Below are positions 48,625 through 57,984 of a stretch of DNA of 64,000 bases, one piece after another; the stretch's first letter is position 1, and each line of letters opens with the position of its first letter. The notes under the pieces are model-generated. The model did not search any database, was not told where the DNA came from, and saw only the letters and a program-made list of their open reading frames with translations. A program made the position numbers and the translations under genes. This DNA comes from Brenneria sp. hezel4-2-4 (GTDB taxonomy: Bacteria > Pseudomonadota > Gammaproteobacteria > Enterobacterales > Enterobacteriaceae), in contig NZ_JABJXS010000002.1 of NCBI RefSeq assembly GCF_013155275.1, forward strand, positions 496,001 through 560,000, in the 5' to 3' direction.

Positions 48625-48658
48625 GTCTATAGTATAGACGGGCAGTTATCTATACAAG
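48625..48658. promoter_or_regulatory. GntR autoregulatory sites
   Basis: The palindrome GTCTATA-G-TATAGAC (48625-48639) and TTATCTATACAAG (48646-48658) lie 32 to 65 bases before the regulator start. The latter matches the 12-mer core of the 44970-44991 operator in 11 of 12 positions. Confidence 0.6.
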
Positions 48659-48683
48659 CAGGCGGCGGCGACCCTGCGCGCAT

Positions 48684-48862
48684 AAAAAAACACGCCGTGA
48701 TGGCGTGTCAGACCGTTGACAAAGCTCGTTATTAGGGAGAGCGTGGCGAGGGGCCGTAGCGGCGTAAGCCGCCGGAGCGCCCCTCGGTACGGTAGGCCCG
48801 GGTATCTCGGGCTTACAAACGACTTTGTCAGCAACCTCACACGCCGTGATGGCGTGTTTTTT
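48684..48862. repeat. 0.18-kb structured element with flanking hairpins
   Basis: Two direct copies of ACACGCCGTGATGGCGTGT lie at 48690-48708 and 48839-48857. The left copy is preceded by seven A and the right followed by six T, so each is an outward-facing intrinsic terminator. Between them is GC-rich DNA with internal inverted repeats (for example TTGACAAAG near 48716 with CTTTGTCAG near 48823, and GGCGTAAGCCGCC). It fits a dispersed intergenic repeat or an RNA gene. The right hairpin lies 3' of fabI. Confidence 0.6.
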
Positions 48863-48903
48863 AACCCGACGGACAAATTTAGGCGCCGTTTCCGGCAAAA
48901 CCC

Positions 48904-49689
48904 TTAATTATCCAGATCGCCCATGGCGGCGATGTTGAAACCGCCGTCGACGTGCAGAACTTCACCGGAGATGCCGGCTGCTAAATCAGAGCACAGGAAG
49001 GCCGCAGAGTTACCGACGTCTTCGATGGTGACGACGCGGCGGATTGGCGTTACGGCTTCACAGTGAGCCAGCATTTTCTTGAAGTTTTTAATGCCTGACG
49101 CGGCCAGCGTACGGATCGGGCCGGCGGATATGGCGTTAACACGCACGCCTTGCGCACCCATGGCATTCGCCATATAACGCACGTTCGCTTCCAGAGAGGC
49201 TTTGGCCAGGCCCATCACGTTATAGTTCGGGATAGCGCGCTCTGCGCCCAGATAGGACAGGGTAACCAGCGCGGAATTCGGGTTCAGCATTTTACGGCAG
49301 GCTTTCGCCATCGCCACGAAGCTATAAGAGCTGATGTCATGGGAGACGCTGAAACCTTCACGGGTGACGGCGTCGACATAGTCGCCGTCAAGCTGGTCGG
49401 CCGGCGCGTAAGCGATGGAGTGAACGAAACCATCAAAGTTAGGCCAGACGTTGGCCAGTTCGACAAACAGCGCTTCAATACTTGCATCTTCAGCGACATC
49501 ACACGGCAGAACAATGCTGGAACCCAATTCGCTGGCAAAGCCTTCAACGCGAGATTTCAGTTTATCGTTCTGATAGGTGAACGCCAGTTCGGCGCCTTCG
49601 CGGTGCATCGCCTGTGCGATACCGAATGCAATGGAACGGTTACTGGCAACACCAGTTACCAGAATGCGCTTGCCGGTAAGAAAACCCAT
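48904..49689 (-). CDS. fabI: enoyl-[ACP] reductase (NADH)
   Basis: 261 residues from ATG 49689 (AGGA upstream); an in-frame extension of 13 residues is unconserved. It is a short-chain dehydrogenase fold with [23 protein letters not shown], and a catalytic Tyr-x6-Lys in [20 protein letters not shown]. It reduces trans-2-enoyl-ACP in the last step of each fatty-acid elongation round and is the target of triclosan. It follows the sap operon on the same strand, as in E. coli. Confidence 0.98.
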   Translation of the reverse strand: MGFLTGKRILVTGVASNRSIAFGIAQAMHREGAELAFTYQNDKLKSRVEGFASELGSSIVLPCDVAEDASIEALFVELANVWPNFDGFVHSIAYAPADQLDGDYVDAVTREGFSVSHDISSYSFVAMAKACRKMLNPNSALVTLSYLGAERAIPNYNVMGLAKASLEANVRYMANAMGAQGVRVNAISAGPIRTLAASGIKNFKKMLAHCEAVTPIRRVVTIEDVGNSAAFLCSDLAAGISGEVLHVDGGFNIAAMGDLDN

Positions 49690-49835
49690 AGCAGTAATCC
49701 TTGTGATCATTGTTGCTGCGCTCATCAATGTTGAAATAAGTCGTTAATGATGAGCGGGATGAATAAACCGGCCGATTCTAGCATGCCTGAAGCCGATAGC
49801 GATACTCTGTGTTTATGTCCGATAATGCGGCGCGG

Positions 49836-50654
49836 TTACCATTGCGCCCCCCCGTCGCGTCGCCAGGCATCGGCGCTCAGCGCCTCGCCGAAATGGCTGG
49901 CAATCAGGCGCTTGGTCAGATCGTGAAGCGGGGAAGAGAGCACGTCGGCCGTGCTGCCGCGTTCTACCACCTCGCCCGCCTGCATGACCAGGATCTGATC
50001 GCTGACGTGTTTCATCATGCCCAGATGCTGGGTGACATAAATATAAGAGATACCGTGCTTTTCCTGGAGTTCCAGCATCAGATTAATAATCTGTGATCGC
50101 ATAGACATATCCAGCGACGCCAGCACTTCATCCGCGACGATGACTTTAGGTTGCAGGATCAGCGCCCGCGCCAGCCCGACGCGCTGTTTCTGGCCGGGAG
50201 CCAGCGCGTGGGGGTAATAGTAAGCGTGATCCGGCCGCAGCCCCACCTGTTGCAGCGTCAGATTTATCGCCTTTTCGCGCGCTTCGGCGCTGAGATCGGT
50301 ATTCAACCGCAGCGGGACATCCAGCAACTGGCCGATGCGCTGCCGCGGATTCAGCGCATTGCCGGCATCCTGAAAAATCATACGGATACGCTGGCTGCGA
50401 TAGCGATAATCACCGTAGTGCAACGGATGATCGTCGATGAGCAGTTCGCCGGAGGTCGGGGCTATCATGCCGGCCAGCATTTTCGCCAGCGTGGATTTCC
50501 CCGAACCATTTTCGCCGATGATGGCCAACGTCTGACGTTCACGTAAGGTAAAGCTGACGGACTTCACGGCCTCAACATGCTGACGGTGAAACAGACCGGT
50601 GCGATAGCGGAACGTTTTGGTCAGGTTACGGGCTTCAAGTAATGTTTCAACCAT
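49836..50654 (-). CDS. sapF: Sap ABC transporter ATPase SapF
   Basis: 272 residues from ATG 50654, which overlaps the sapD stop (ATGA). It has Walker A GENGSGKST, MIFQDAGNALNPRQ and Walker B VIVADEVLASLD. The signature region reads LAPGQKQRVGLARAL, with Pro at the usual second Ser position (LSGGQ). It is an oligopeptide-type ATPase working with SapD. Confidence 0.96.
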   Translation of the reverse strand: MVETLLEARNLTKTFRYRTGLFHRQHVEAVKSVSFTLRERQTLAIIGENGSGKSTLAKMLAGMIAPTSGELLIDDHPLHYGDYRYRSQRIRMIFQDAGNALNPRQRIGQLLDVPLRLNTDLSAEAREKAINLTLQQVGLRPDHAYYYPHALAPGQKQRVGLARALILQPKVIVADEVLASLDMSMRSQIINLMLELQEKHGISYIYVTQHLGMMKHVSDQILVMQAGEVVERGSTADVLSSPLHDLTKRLIASHFGEALSADAWRRDGGAQW

Positions 50655-51646
50655 CAGGACCCCTCCATGTTGAGTGGAAAGTGACAGGCATACCAATGGT
50701 TCTTGACCGAGAGCAACTGCGGGGTTTGCATACACTGTTTCTGTGAGTAAGGACAACGCGGCCCCAGACGGCAGCCGACGGGTAAATGCTCCAGCGAGGG
50801 GATCGCCCCCGGCAGGGTATTCAAGCGGCTTTTGTGCGGCAGCGAGCGGCCAAAGTCCGGCATCGCCCGGATCAGCGCCTGGGTATAAGGGTGATGCGGC
50901 GCGGTAATCAGATCTTCACTGGTGGCGCTTTCCACCGTCTGGCCGCAGTACAGCACGTTAATGCGATCGGCCCATTTGCTCATGGTTTGCAGATCGTGAC
51001 TGATAAGCAGGATGGTGGTGTTGTTGTTCTGGTTGAGTCGCGCCAATAAGCGAAAAATCTGCGCCTGCGTGGTGGATTCCATTGCGTTGGTGGGTTCATC
51101 GGCGATCAACAGGCGCGGCTGGTTTGCTAGCGCGATGGCGATCATCACTTTCTGGCATTCTCCATCCGTCAGTTCATAGGGGTGGCTGCCCATAATATTT
51201 TTATGATCTTTGATGCCGACGCGGTGCAGCAGTTCGACGGCCCGACGTTTTCGCCAGTTGAACCGTTGCCACCAGCGACCTTTATACGTCCAGCCGGGGA
51301 TAGTTTGTATCAATTGCCGGCCGATTTTTTCGGCGGGATCCAGGCAGGACTGCGGCTCCTGAAAAATCATGGAGACGTTATGTCCCACCAGTTTGCGCCG
51401 TTCACGCGGCGTCAGTTGCAACAGGTCAATGTCATCAAAACGAAAACGATCGGCGGTCACCCGCCAGTTATCTTTGGTGATACCGCAGATGGCTTTGGCA
51501 ATCAGACTCTTGCCCGATCCCGATTCGCCCACCAGGCCGCGGATTTCCCCTTCGTTCAGCGTCATGCTCACCCGGTCGACCGCTTTTACCGCGCCGTCCG
51601 CGGTGAGAAATTCAATGGTCAGATTACGAATATCAAGCAAGGGCAT
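50654..51646 (-). CDS. sapD: Sap ABC transporter ATPase SapD
   Basis: 330 residues (E. coli 330), DppD/OppD type. Walker A is [16 protein letters not shown], the signature region is [15 protein letters not shown] and Walker B is [13 protein letters not shown]-terminal iron-sulphur-like Cys cluster is present ([15 protein letters not shown]) as in Opp/Dpp ATPases. In E. coli SapD also binds ATP for Trk potassium uptake. It shares the operon sapABCDF with start/stop overlaps. Confidence 0.96.
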   Translation of the reverse strand: MPLLDIRNLTIEFLTADGAVKAVDRVSMTLNEGEIRGLVGESGSGKSLIAKAICGITKDNWRVTADRFRFDDIDLLQLTPRERRKLVGHNVSMIFQEPQSCLDPAEKIGRQLIQTIPGWTYKGRWWQRFNWRKRRAVELLHRVGIKDHKNIMGSHPYELTDGECQKVMIAIALANQPRLLIADEPTNAMESTTQAQIFRLLARLNQNNNTTILLISHDLQTMSKWADRINVLYCGQTVESATSEDLITAPHHPYTQALIRAMPDFGRSLPHKSRLNTLPGAIPSLEHLPVGCRLGPRCPYSQKQCMQTPQLLSVKNHWYACHFPLNMEGS

Positions 51647-51661
51647 ACGTCGTCTCCGCCA

Positions 51662-52552
51662 TTATTCCGTTTCTGCCAGCAGGGCGCGGCGAATGCCGTC
51701 CCCGAGCAGGTTAACAATCAGAATGCTCAGGGCAATCGCCGCGCCGGGCAACATCACCGTCCAGGGGGCGGCATAGACCAGCTCTAAGGAATTACCCAGC
51801 ATGGCTCCCCATTCGGTGGTCGGCAACTGCGCCCCAAGGTCAAGAAAACCGAGTGCGGCAATGTCGAGAATCGCGATGGACAAGGCGCGGGTGAATTCCG
51901 ACACCAGCGTCGCCGCGATATTCGGCAACACCACATACCAGACAATATACAGCATGGACGCGCCATCGAGACGGGTGGCGACGACATACTCTTTGTCCAT
52001 TTCATCATGCACCGTACTATAGAGGGTACGCACCATGCGGGGTAACAGCGCCAGCCAGACTGCCAGCATGGCGTGCTCCAGTTTCGGGCCGATAAAGGCA
52101 ATCACCACAATGGCCAGCAGCAGCGATGGAATGGACAACAGGGTGTCGAGAATATGGTTAAGCAGGGCGGAGCGCAGCCCGTGGGTGACGCCGGCAAACA
52201 CGCCCAGAATGACGCCGCACAGCGCCGCCGCATGGGTGACGAGCAATGCCGCTCCCACGGTAGGGGCGGCGCCGCTCAGTAGCCGGCTCAACAGATCGCG
52301 CCCCAGATCGTCGGTGCCGAGGAAGAACGAGACTTCACCGTAGTGCGACCAGGACGGCGGCAGCATCTGGTAGCCGAGGAATTGCTGGCTAACGTCGTAA
52401 GGCGCCAACAGTTTGCCGAACAGGCACAGGCCGAGCAACAACAGAAAACCGTAGAAGCCGATCATCGCCAGCGTATCCTGATGGAATACCCGCCAGGTAT
52501 CGCCCAGACGGCTGGGGATCCGTTTTTCGCTGTAAACGTTATCGAAGGGCAT
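51662..52552 (-). CDS. sapC: Sap ABC transporter permease SapC
   Basis: 296 residues, identical in length to E. coli SapC. It has an N-terminal tail and about six membrane spans of the DppC/OppC type. [20 protein letters not shown] is the family signature, and the EAA-like loop [25 protein letters not shown] contacts the ATPases. Its start lies inside the end of sapB by 14 bases. Confidence 0.96.
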   Translation of the reverse strand: MPFDNVYSEKRIPSRLGDTWRVFHQDTLAMIGFYGFLLLLGLCLFGKLLAPYDVSQQFLGYQMLPPSWSHYGEVSFFLGTDDLGRDLLSRLLSGAAPTVGAALLVTHAAALCGVILGVFAGVTHGLRSALLNHILDTLLSIPSLLLAIVVIAFIGPKLEHAMLAVWLALLPRMVRTLYSTVHDEMDKEYVVATRLDGASMLYIVWYVVLPNIAATLVSEFTRALSIAILDIAALGFLDLGAQLPTTEWGAMLGNSLELVYAAPWTVMLPGAAIALSILIVNLLGDGIRRALLAETE

Positions 52553-53504
52553 AAGATTCCTTATGTTTCAACGGATTTGTCATTGCGCCCCATACATCGG
52601 ACAGCACATTAACCGTGATGACCATTGCGCCGACGACGATGACGCCTGCGGAGATCGCCGCATAATCCTGCTGGCGAATCGCGTTGACCAGCCAGCGCCC
52701 CAGCCCCGGCCAGTTGAACACCACTTCGGTAATCATCGTGAGCGTCAGCATAGTGGAAAACTGCAATCCCAGCTTCGGCATGATTGGCGGCAGCGCATTA
52801 TGCAGCACGTGGCGGCGAATAATCGTTAGGCGCGATAAACCGCGCGTCGCCGCCGCTTTAATATAACTTTTGCCGATAACCTCGGTGGTGCTGATCCGCA
52901 TCAGCCGTATCACCTCTGTCGTCGGCCCCACAGCCAGTACGGTAACAGGAAGGATCAGGTGCCGAATGGCGCTGACGATCATCTCATTACGATAAGGCGA
53001 ATCGGACAGCCAGGCGTCAATCAGCGCAAAGCCGGTTACGGTTTTTACCTGATAGAGCAGGTCGAAGCGCCCGGATACCGGCAGCCAGCCGAGGTGCAGG
53101 GAGAAAAACAGCGTGAGCAGCAGCGCCAGCCAGAATACGGGCAGCGAAAAACCGATGAGCGCCAGCGTACTGATAACAATGTCCGGCCCTTTGTTTTGCA
53201 TCACGCCGGCGGTAATCCCCAGCGGGATCCCCACCAGCAAAGAGAGAATAAAAGCCAGCAGACACAGTTCGATGGTGGCGGGAAAAACTTCTTTTAGCTG
53301 CACAAGGATGGCCTGACCGTTGATGCTGGAGCGGCCGAAGTCACCCTGCAACAGGCCGATAAGGTAAAAGCGATAGGCGTCAAACAGGGCGGCGCCGCTG
53401 AGCGGAGCGTGCGGCGTGTAATAGCTCAGACTGAAACCAACCAGCGTCAGCAGGAACAGCGTCACCAGCAACAATAACAGGCGGCGCAGGGTAAAGATAA
53501 TCAC
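52539..53504 (-). CDS. sapB: Sap ABC transporter permease SapB
   Basis: 321 residues, as in E. coli. It starts [21 protein letters not shown] and has six spans of the DppB/OppB type. The coupling loop is [30 protein letters not shown]. Together with SapC it forms the channel. SapBCDF is reported as a putrescine exporter in E. coli, while Sap systems protect Salmonella and Erwinia chrysanthemi against cationic host peptides. Confidence 0.96.
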   Translation of the reverse strand: MIIFTLRRLLLLLVTLFLLTLVGFSLSYYTPHAPLSGAALFDAYRFYLIGLLQGDFGRSSINGQAILVQLKEVFPATIELCLLAFILSLLVGIPLGITAGVMQNKGPDIVISTLALIGFSLPVFWLALLLTLFFSLHLGWLPVSGRFDLLYQVKTVTGFALIDAWLSDSPYRNEMIVSAIRHLILPVTVLAVGPTTEVIRLMRISTTEVIGKSYIKAAATRGLSRLTIIRRHVLHNALPPIMPKLGLQFSTMLTLTMITEVVFNWPGLGRWLVNAIRQQDYAAISAGVIVVGAMVITVNVLSDVWGAMTNPLKHKESYALR

Positions 53505-55162
53505 GGTTTTTCTCCTCCCGCGGCGCTTTGCTGATGAGCGCGGCCATTCTCCCGAAAAACGCCGGCGAACGAGGCGTTGCCGAACGGGCTGAGCACGATC
53601 CCTTTCATATCGTAACGGTAAGCGAGCAGACGCAAGGATGAGGCCAGCGGCAAAACCGGTAGCTGTTCGGCCAGAATCTTCTGCGCCTGTTGGTAATATT
53701 CAATCCGTTTCGCCAACTGCTGGGAAGACAGCGCGTTTTGCAATACCTCATCAAAAGTAGGATCACACCAATGAGCATAGTTAGTTTGGGAGCGAATGGC
53801 GGCGCAACTCAATAACGGGCGAAAAAAACTGTCAGGGTCGTTACTGTCGGTCGTCCAGCCGGCCAACGTCAAATCGTGGCTGAGTTCCATCAGCCGCGCT
53901 TCCTGAAAACGTCCTTCAACCGGCACAATGGTGACCTGTACGCCCACCTGAGCCAGATCGGCCTGTATCAGCTCCGCGGTTTTCAGCGGGCTGGGGTTGT
54001 AGGATTGCGACGCGCTGGGCACCCACAGACGCAGGCTGAGATTAGTTATGCCCAGCTCCTGCAACAGTTGGCGGGATTTCTGCGGATTGTATTCGGTTAT
54101 CTGCGCGTCATTGTCATACGCCCAGGAGGCGCGCGGTAAGATCGATGCGGCGGTTTCAGCCGTGCCGTAATAAATTGACTGCATCAAGCGGTCATTGTTG
54201 ATCGCCAACGCGATGGCTTCACGAATGCGGCGATCGTCCAGCGGCGGTTTACGCACGTTAAATGCCAGATAGGCGACGTTCATCCCGGGGCGTAATGACA
54301 GGCGTAAGCGCGGATCGTTACGTAAAATAGCGAGCTGGCTGACGGCGGGGTAGGCAAGCACGTCGCATTCGCCGGTCAGTAATTTGGACAACCGGCCGGT
54401 GCCGCCGGAGCCAAGATCGACCACCACCTGCGGCATGCGCGGCAAACCGCGCCAATAGAGGTCGTTGCGCGTCAGGCGAATATATTGCCCGTTGCGGTAT
54501 TCATTCAGCATATAGGGGCCGGTGCCGACCGGTTCGCGATCCAGTAATTCTTGCTTGTCATGTTCAGACAGCGCCTGCGCATATTCGGCAGACAAGATCG
54601 GCGCATAGTGTGTCGCCAGATGCCACAGGAAAGAGGCATCCGGGCTGTTTAGCCGGATTTCAACGCTGTACTCGCCCAATTTGCGAATGCTTTGTACCGA
54701 ATCGGCAAATTGCAGACTGTCGAAATAGGGATATTCACCGCCGTTGACATCATGATACGGGTGTTTTTGATCCAACATGCGTTGAAAGCTGAACAGCACA
54801 TCGTCCGCGTTCATTTTACGGGTAGGGGCGAACCAGGCGGTGGTTTGAAAAGGAACGTCGCGTCGCAGATAAAAGCGATAGGTCGATCCGTTATCCAGCA
54901 CTTCCCATCGCTGGGCCAGCTCCGGCATCAGGCGATATGTATAGGGGTCCACATCCAGCAGGCGATCGTAAAGCTGGGCGGCCAGCGTATCAATCGTAAC
55001 GCCGCTGCGCGCCATTTGCGGATTAAACGTATTCAGCACATCGTTAACGCAATAGACAAAGCCGCTTTGGCGGATATCCTCCGACGGCGCGGGGGTTGAG
55101 GCCGCCGGCGCGGGCGCAGCCAGCCACAGCAATGCCAGTGCGAAATAAGTTTTTCCAGACAT
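53501..55162 (-). CDS. sapA: Sap periplasmic peptide-binding protein SapA
   Basis: 553 residues from ATG 55162, giving a normal signal peptide ([21 protein letters not shown]). A GTG at 55192 would add ten residues, and neither start has a good ribosome site. Family-5 solute-binding fold: [43 protein letters not shown] and AWYDN-type ([17 protein letters not shown]). It binds antimicrobial peptides or haem in the periplasm in other species. First gene of sapABCDF. Relevant to surviving plant thionins and snakins. Confidence 0.93.
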   Translation of the reverse strand: MSGKTYFALALLWLAAPAPAASTPAPSEDIRQSGFVYCVNDVLNTFNPQMARSGVTIDTLAAQLYDRLLDVDPYTYRLMPELAQRWEVLDNGSTYRFYLRRDVPFQTTAWFAPTRKMNADDVLFSFQRMLDQKHPYHDVNGGEYPYFDSLQFADSVQSIRKLGEYSVEIRLNSPDASFLWHLATHYAPILSAEYAQALSEHDKQELLDREPVGTGPYMLNEYRNGQYIRLTRNDLYWRGLPRMPQVVVDLGSGGTGRLSKLLTGECDVLAYPAVSQLAILRNDPRLRLSLRPGMNVAYLAFNVRKPPLDDRRIREAIALAINNDRLMQSIYYGTAETAASILPRASWAYDNDAQITEYNPQKSRQLLQELGITNLSLRLWVPSASQSYNPSPLKTAELIQADLAQVGVQVTIVPVEGRFQEARLMELSHDLTLAGWTTDSNDPDSFFRPLLSCAAIRSQTNYAHWCDPTFDEVLQNALSSQQLAKRIEYYQQAQKILAEQLPVLPLASSLRLLAYRYDMKGIVLSPFGNASFAGVFRENGRAHQQSAAGGEKP

Positions 55163-55396
55163 ACGGGAGTTTTCTGTCAAGACGTAATACACAGAGTGTA
55201 CCGCACTCTGGCAATCCTCCCCACTCCGTTGTGTGCGGATGGCGACTTTCCAACCGATGGTATTATTTATAGCGAATGTTTGTCTTGGATCACGTTGGGG
55301 TCATTCCATGACGAGAATTACGGATGATCGGCTAAGTTATGCAGCGATGATGCCGTTATACCTAAAAACTTTGTCTGAACAATGGAGCCATTCAGG

Positions 55397-56248
55397 ATGG
55401 ACGCTATCAAGCCTCCTTGCCCCCTTAGCCTCGAATTTTCACATGAGACGGAAACGGAAGATGTCGCCAATAACCCGGCTGATTTAAGCGCGGACGCCGC
55501 CGTTGCGACATTCGAGTCCATTCCGTTTTCCGATGACAGCGTGGCGTGCACCGAAAGCGACACCGCCAGGCAGCCGCCAAACCTGCTGCCGGCGCTAAGC
55601 GAAGAAGAAAAAGAGAAGTTAAGGCAGTTGGCGGAGGCCTCGCCCGCGACGCCGTTGGATCGTGTTGACGATCTCGCCGCCGCTTTTTTTATTATCGCCA
55701 TTGAAAGAACCCGGGGTTCGGCCACCAAACTTGCCAATGCCTTATATGATGCCTTTTCCGGCCCGCTAAATGACGACAAGACGGCGATGATGGAGGCGTT
55801 TGATATCGCGATGAAAAAAGAGATGCTCTCTTTTATCAAGATGACGTTTATCCCCGAAGCGTATCAGCCTCAGGCCGCATCAATAATCGACAACTATATC
55901 GGCGAACTGGTGTCGCGGCGGGATGGCATCCGTCTGGGGGCGGCCAATGCGGAGTTTTTGCTGGCTTCCAGTCTGGGCGATGAAGACCATGCTGCAAGGG
56001 TGCGGGGCGATATTGACGCGATGAAACAGGGCAGATATCACTCACAGCGCGAAATGTCCCAGGCGTTATCCATTGCCGACAGCGCGTGCAGCGCGGTGGA
56101 TATGCTCGACCAATTTGAAATGATGCTGAGAAACAGCGATTGTTGCGCGCACACGCTGGACAGCGAATTGCAGCACTTAAGTCTGCTGGCCGACCACTGG
56201 GAGGATTTTGTGCAAAAGTATGCCCGGCTGACGTTGAAAAAGCACTGA
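55397..56248 (+). CDS. hypothetical protein, 283 residues
   Basis: Not recognised. ATG 55397 has GGAG 9 bases upstream; an in-frame ATG at 55382 has no ribosome site. The first 55 residues are acidic, Ser/Thr/Pro-rich and probably disordered. From residue 60 it is mostly alpha-helical (EEEKEKLRQLAEASPATP, DDLAAAFFIIAIERTRGSATKLANAL, IDNYIGELVSRRDGIRLGAANAEF), soluble, with no signal peptide or membrane span, and it ends TLKKH. The disordered N-terminus plus helical bundle is reminiscent of secreted or type III-associated proteins, but no hrp box or chaperone gene is visible. Single gene, divergent from sapA. Confidence 0.6.
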   Translation: MDAIKPPCPLSLEFSHETETEDVANNPADLSADAAVATFESIPFSDDSVACTESDTARQPPNLLPALSEEEKEKLRQLAEASPATPLDRVDDLAAAFFIIAIERTRGSATKLANALYDAFSGPLNDDKTAMMEAFDIAMKKEMLSFIKMTFIPEAYQPQAASIIDNYIGELVSRRDGIRLGAANAEFLLASSLGDEDHAARVRGDIDAMKQGRYHSQREMSQALSIADSACSAVDMLDQFEMMLRNSDCCAHTLDSELQHLSLLADHWEDFVQKYARLTLKKH

Positions 56249-56334
56249 AAGCGCGATAAAAGCGTCGAGCCGATTGGTGAGGAACCCTATAATCAGTATG
56301 GAAATGAGAAAAATTCTCAACAAAGTGCTTTACA

Positions 56335-56353
56335 AATGATAGTGATAACTATT
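56335..56353. promoter_or_regulatory. Fur box of ryhB
   Basis: AATGATAGTGATAACTATT is a 19-mer close to the Fur consensus (ATAGT-GATA-ACTAT palindrome). It covers the likely promoter (CTTTAC at 56328, TATTAC at 56350) of the small RNA that follows, so iron-loaded Fur would block it. A second imperfect repeat, TGAGAAAAATTCTCA, lies at 56305-56319. Confidence 0.75.
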
Positions 56354-56365
56354 ACCATCAATTCC

Positions 56366-56468
56366 GCGCTTCAGTAGTTGCCGCTTCGCAGGCACTAAAG
56401 AAGAGCACGACATTGCTCACATTGCTTCCAGTATTATTTTAGCCAGCCTCCGTGCTGGCTTTTTTTTT
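56366..56468 (+). ncRNA. ryhB: RyhB iron-sparing small RNA
   Basis: The stretch GCACGACATTGCTCACATTG, followed by CTTCCAGTATTA and AGCCAGC, is the conserved RyhB core, nearly base-for-base as in E. coli. It ends in a terminator hairpin AGCCAGC/GCTGGCT and nine T (Hfq-binding tail). The 5' part (GCTTCAGTAGTTGCCGCTTCG...) differs from E. coli, as is usual. The transcript is about 100 bases; the 5' end is estimated from the promoter. When iron is short, RyhB pairs with Hfq to silence mRNAs of iron-using proteins (sodB, sdh, acn-type targets). Confidence 0.92.
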
Positions 56469-56526
56469 CAGTCGATCCGACCGCTATGGCGTCGCGGGCC
56501 AGGTCTTCATCCGCAGGGGAAGGGCG

Positions 56527-57978
56527 TCACCCAATGGCCCCGTTGCTGACGCGCTTGAAACGCGCGCCCCCGTTTTGCGCAAACAGTTGTAGCATGCGTT
56601 GCCGTTCCAGCGGGTAGATGCGGCTACTCAGACAGCTTTCACCGTCATTAACGAAGATTTCAACCGAAGAGCGATCGAAAAAGACGCGCAGTTGCAGGGT
56701 ATCGAGCGACGTCACCGGTACGCTGCGATAGCCGCTGATGCCATACTGTGGATAACGGCGTTCCAGCACCACACGCTGCGACTGATTATCGACATAGATA
56801 AACAGCCCTTGTTCGATATTTTCCTGGCCGCCGAGCGACAAACCATACTTCTCGGCATCGCTGGCCCGCAGATCGATGTCCAACGTCACGTAATGCGCCT
56901 CGCAATCCTGCATCAGCGGCATGCTGGCGTTTTTCAGCTCGATATCCTGCTGGCGATGCGGCTCGCGGCAACTGGCGTCCACTTCTGCCGCCGGGACGAC
57001 GCGCAGCGTATTGTCCGGTTTCAGCGTCAGTTCGCGCGGCATTGACAGCATACCGGCCCACAGATGGTCTTTTTCCGGCATCGGCGACTCCCACATGTCC
57101 AGCCACCCCAGCATAAGGCGTCGCCCGTCCGGCCCCGATAGCGTTTGCGGCGCATAGAAATCGTGACCGGCATCGATCTCGATAAACGGCGTTTCAATAA
57201 CAAACTCGCCGCCGGGTTGCCATGTCCCGACCAGATAGCCGCTCTGGAACAGATTACGGTTGTGGTATCCATCGGCTTTCATTCCCTGCGGCGAGAACAT
57301 CAGCACCCATTTATCCCCCAGCGGGAAGAAGTCAGGACATTCCCACATGTAGCTTTCGCCGGGCGCAGAGCGCGCCAGCACGCCTTGCGGCTGCCAGTTG
57401 TGAAGGTCGTCGGAGCGCCACAGCCGGACTTCGCCGCGGTCTGCAACGCGCAGCCCGACCACCATGTACCAGTAATCGTCCATTTTCCAGACTTTCGGAT
57501 CGCGAAAATGCTGAATGCCATCCGGCGCATCGAGGATTTTTCCCTGTGCGGTGAAGTTCACCCCGTCGCGGCTGGTGGCCAGACATTGAACCTGACGCAG
57601 CCCTTTATCGCTGGCGCGGTCGCCGTCGTGAACATGGCCGGTATAGATCAGCGATAGTTCACCATCGTTATCCACCGCCGAACCGGAAAAACAGCCGTCT
57701 TTATCCGCGTCGCCAACGGGCGCCAGCGCTACCGGCAGATGTTCCCAGTGAATAAGGTCGGAACTGCGCGCATGGCCCCAGTGCATCGGCCCCCAGGTGG
57801 CGTCATAGGGATGATGTTGGTAAAACGCGTGCCACATCCCCCCGAACCAGATCAGTCCGTTTGGATCGTTCATCCAGCCAACGGCGGGCGCCAGATGCCA
57901 GGTTGGATACCATTGCATATTCATCAACGGCCGGGTGGCGGCAATGTGACTATTCGCTTTATCGAGTAATTCATTCAT
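56527..57978 (-). CDS. cscA: sucrose hydrolase / invertase (GH32)
   Basis: 483 residues (CscA of E. coli W 477), no signal peptide, so cytoplasmic. GH32 five-blade propeller: the nucleophile Asp38 is in WMNDPNG, FRDP is at 158-161, and the acid/base Glu213 is in WECPD. A beta-sandwich C-terminal domain follows (FFDRSSVEIFVNDGE). It cleaves unmodified sucrose, or short fructans, to glucose and fructose. It is the last gene of the cscB-cscA unit. Confidence 0.93.
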   Translation of the reverse strand: MNELLDKANSHIAATRPLMNMQWYPTWHLAPAVGWMNDPNGLIWFGGMWHAFYQHHPYDATWGPMHWGHARSSDLIHWEHLPVALAPVGDADKDGCFSGSAVDNDGELSLIYTGHVHDGDRASDKGLRQVQCLATSRDGVNFTAQGKILDAPDGIQHFRDPKVWKMDDYWYMVVGLRVADRGEVRLWRSDDLHNWQPQGVLARSAPGESYMWECPDFFPLGDKWVLMFSPQGMKADGYHNRNLFQSGYLVGTWQPGGEFVIETPFIEIDAGHDFYAPQTLSGPDGRRLMLGWLDMWESPMPEKDHLWAGMLSMPRELTLKPDNTLRVVPAAEVDASCREPHRQQDIELKNASMPLMQDCEAHYVTLDIDLRASDAEKYGLSLGGQENIEQGLFIYVDNQSQRVVLERRYPQYGISGYRSVPVTSLDTLQLRVFFDRSSVEIFVNDGESCLSSRIYPLERQRMLQLFAQNGGARFKRVSNGAIG

Positions 57979-57984
57979 AACAAC

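Noticed and set aside
48646..48907. ORFs on both strands across the element before fabI
   Set aside because: They simply translate the inverted-repeat element and its hairpins.
55249..55396. hrp box (HrpL promoter) before the 283-aa protein
   Set aside because: No GGAACC-N15/16-CCAC pair could be found in the upstream stretch.
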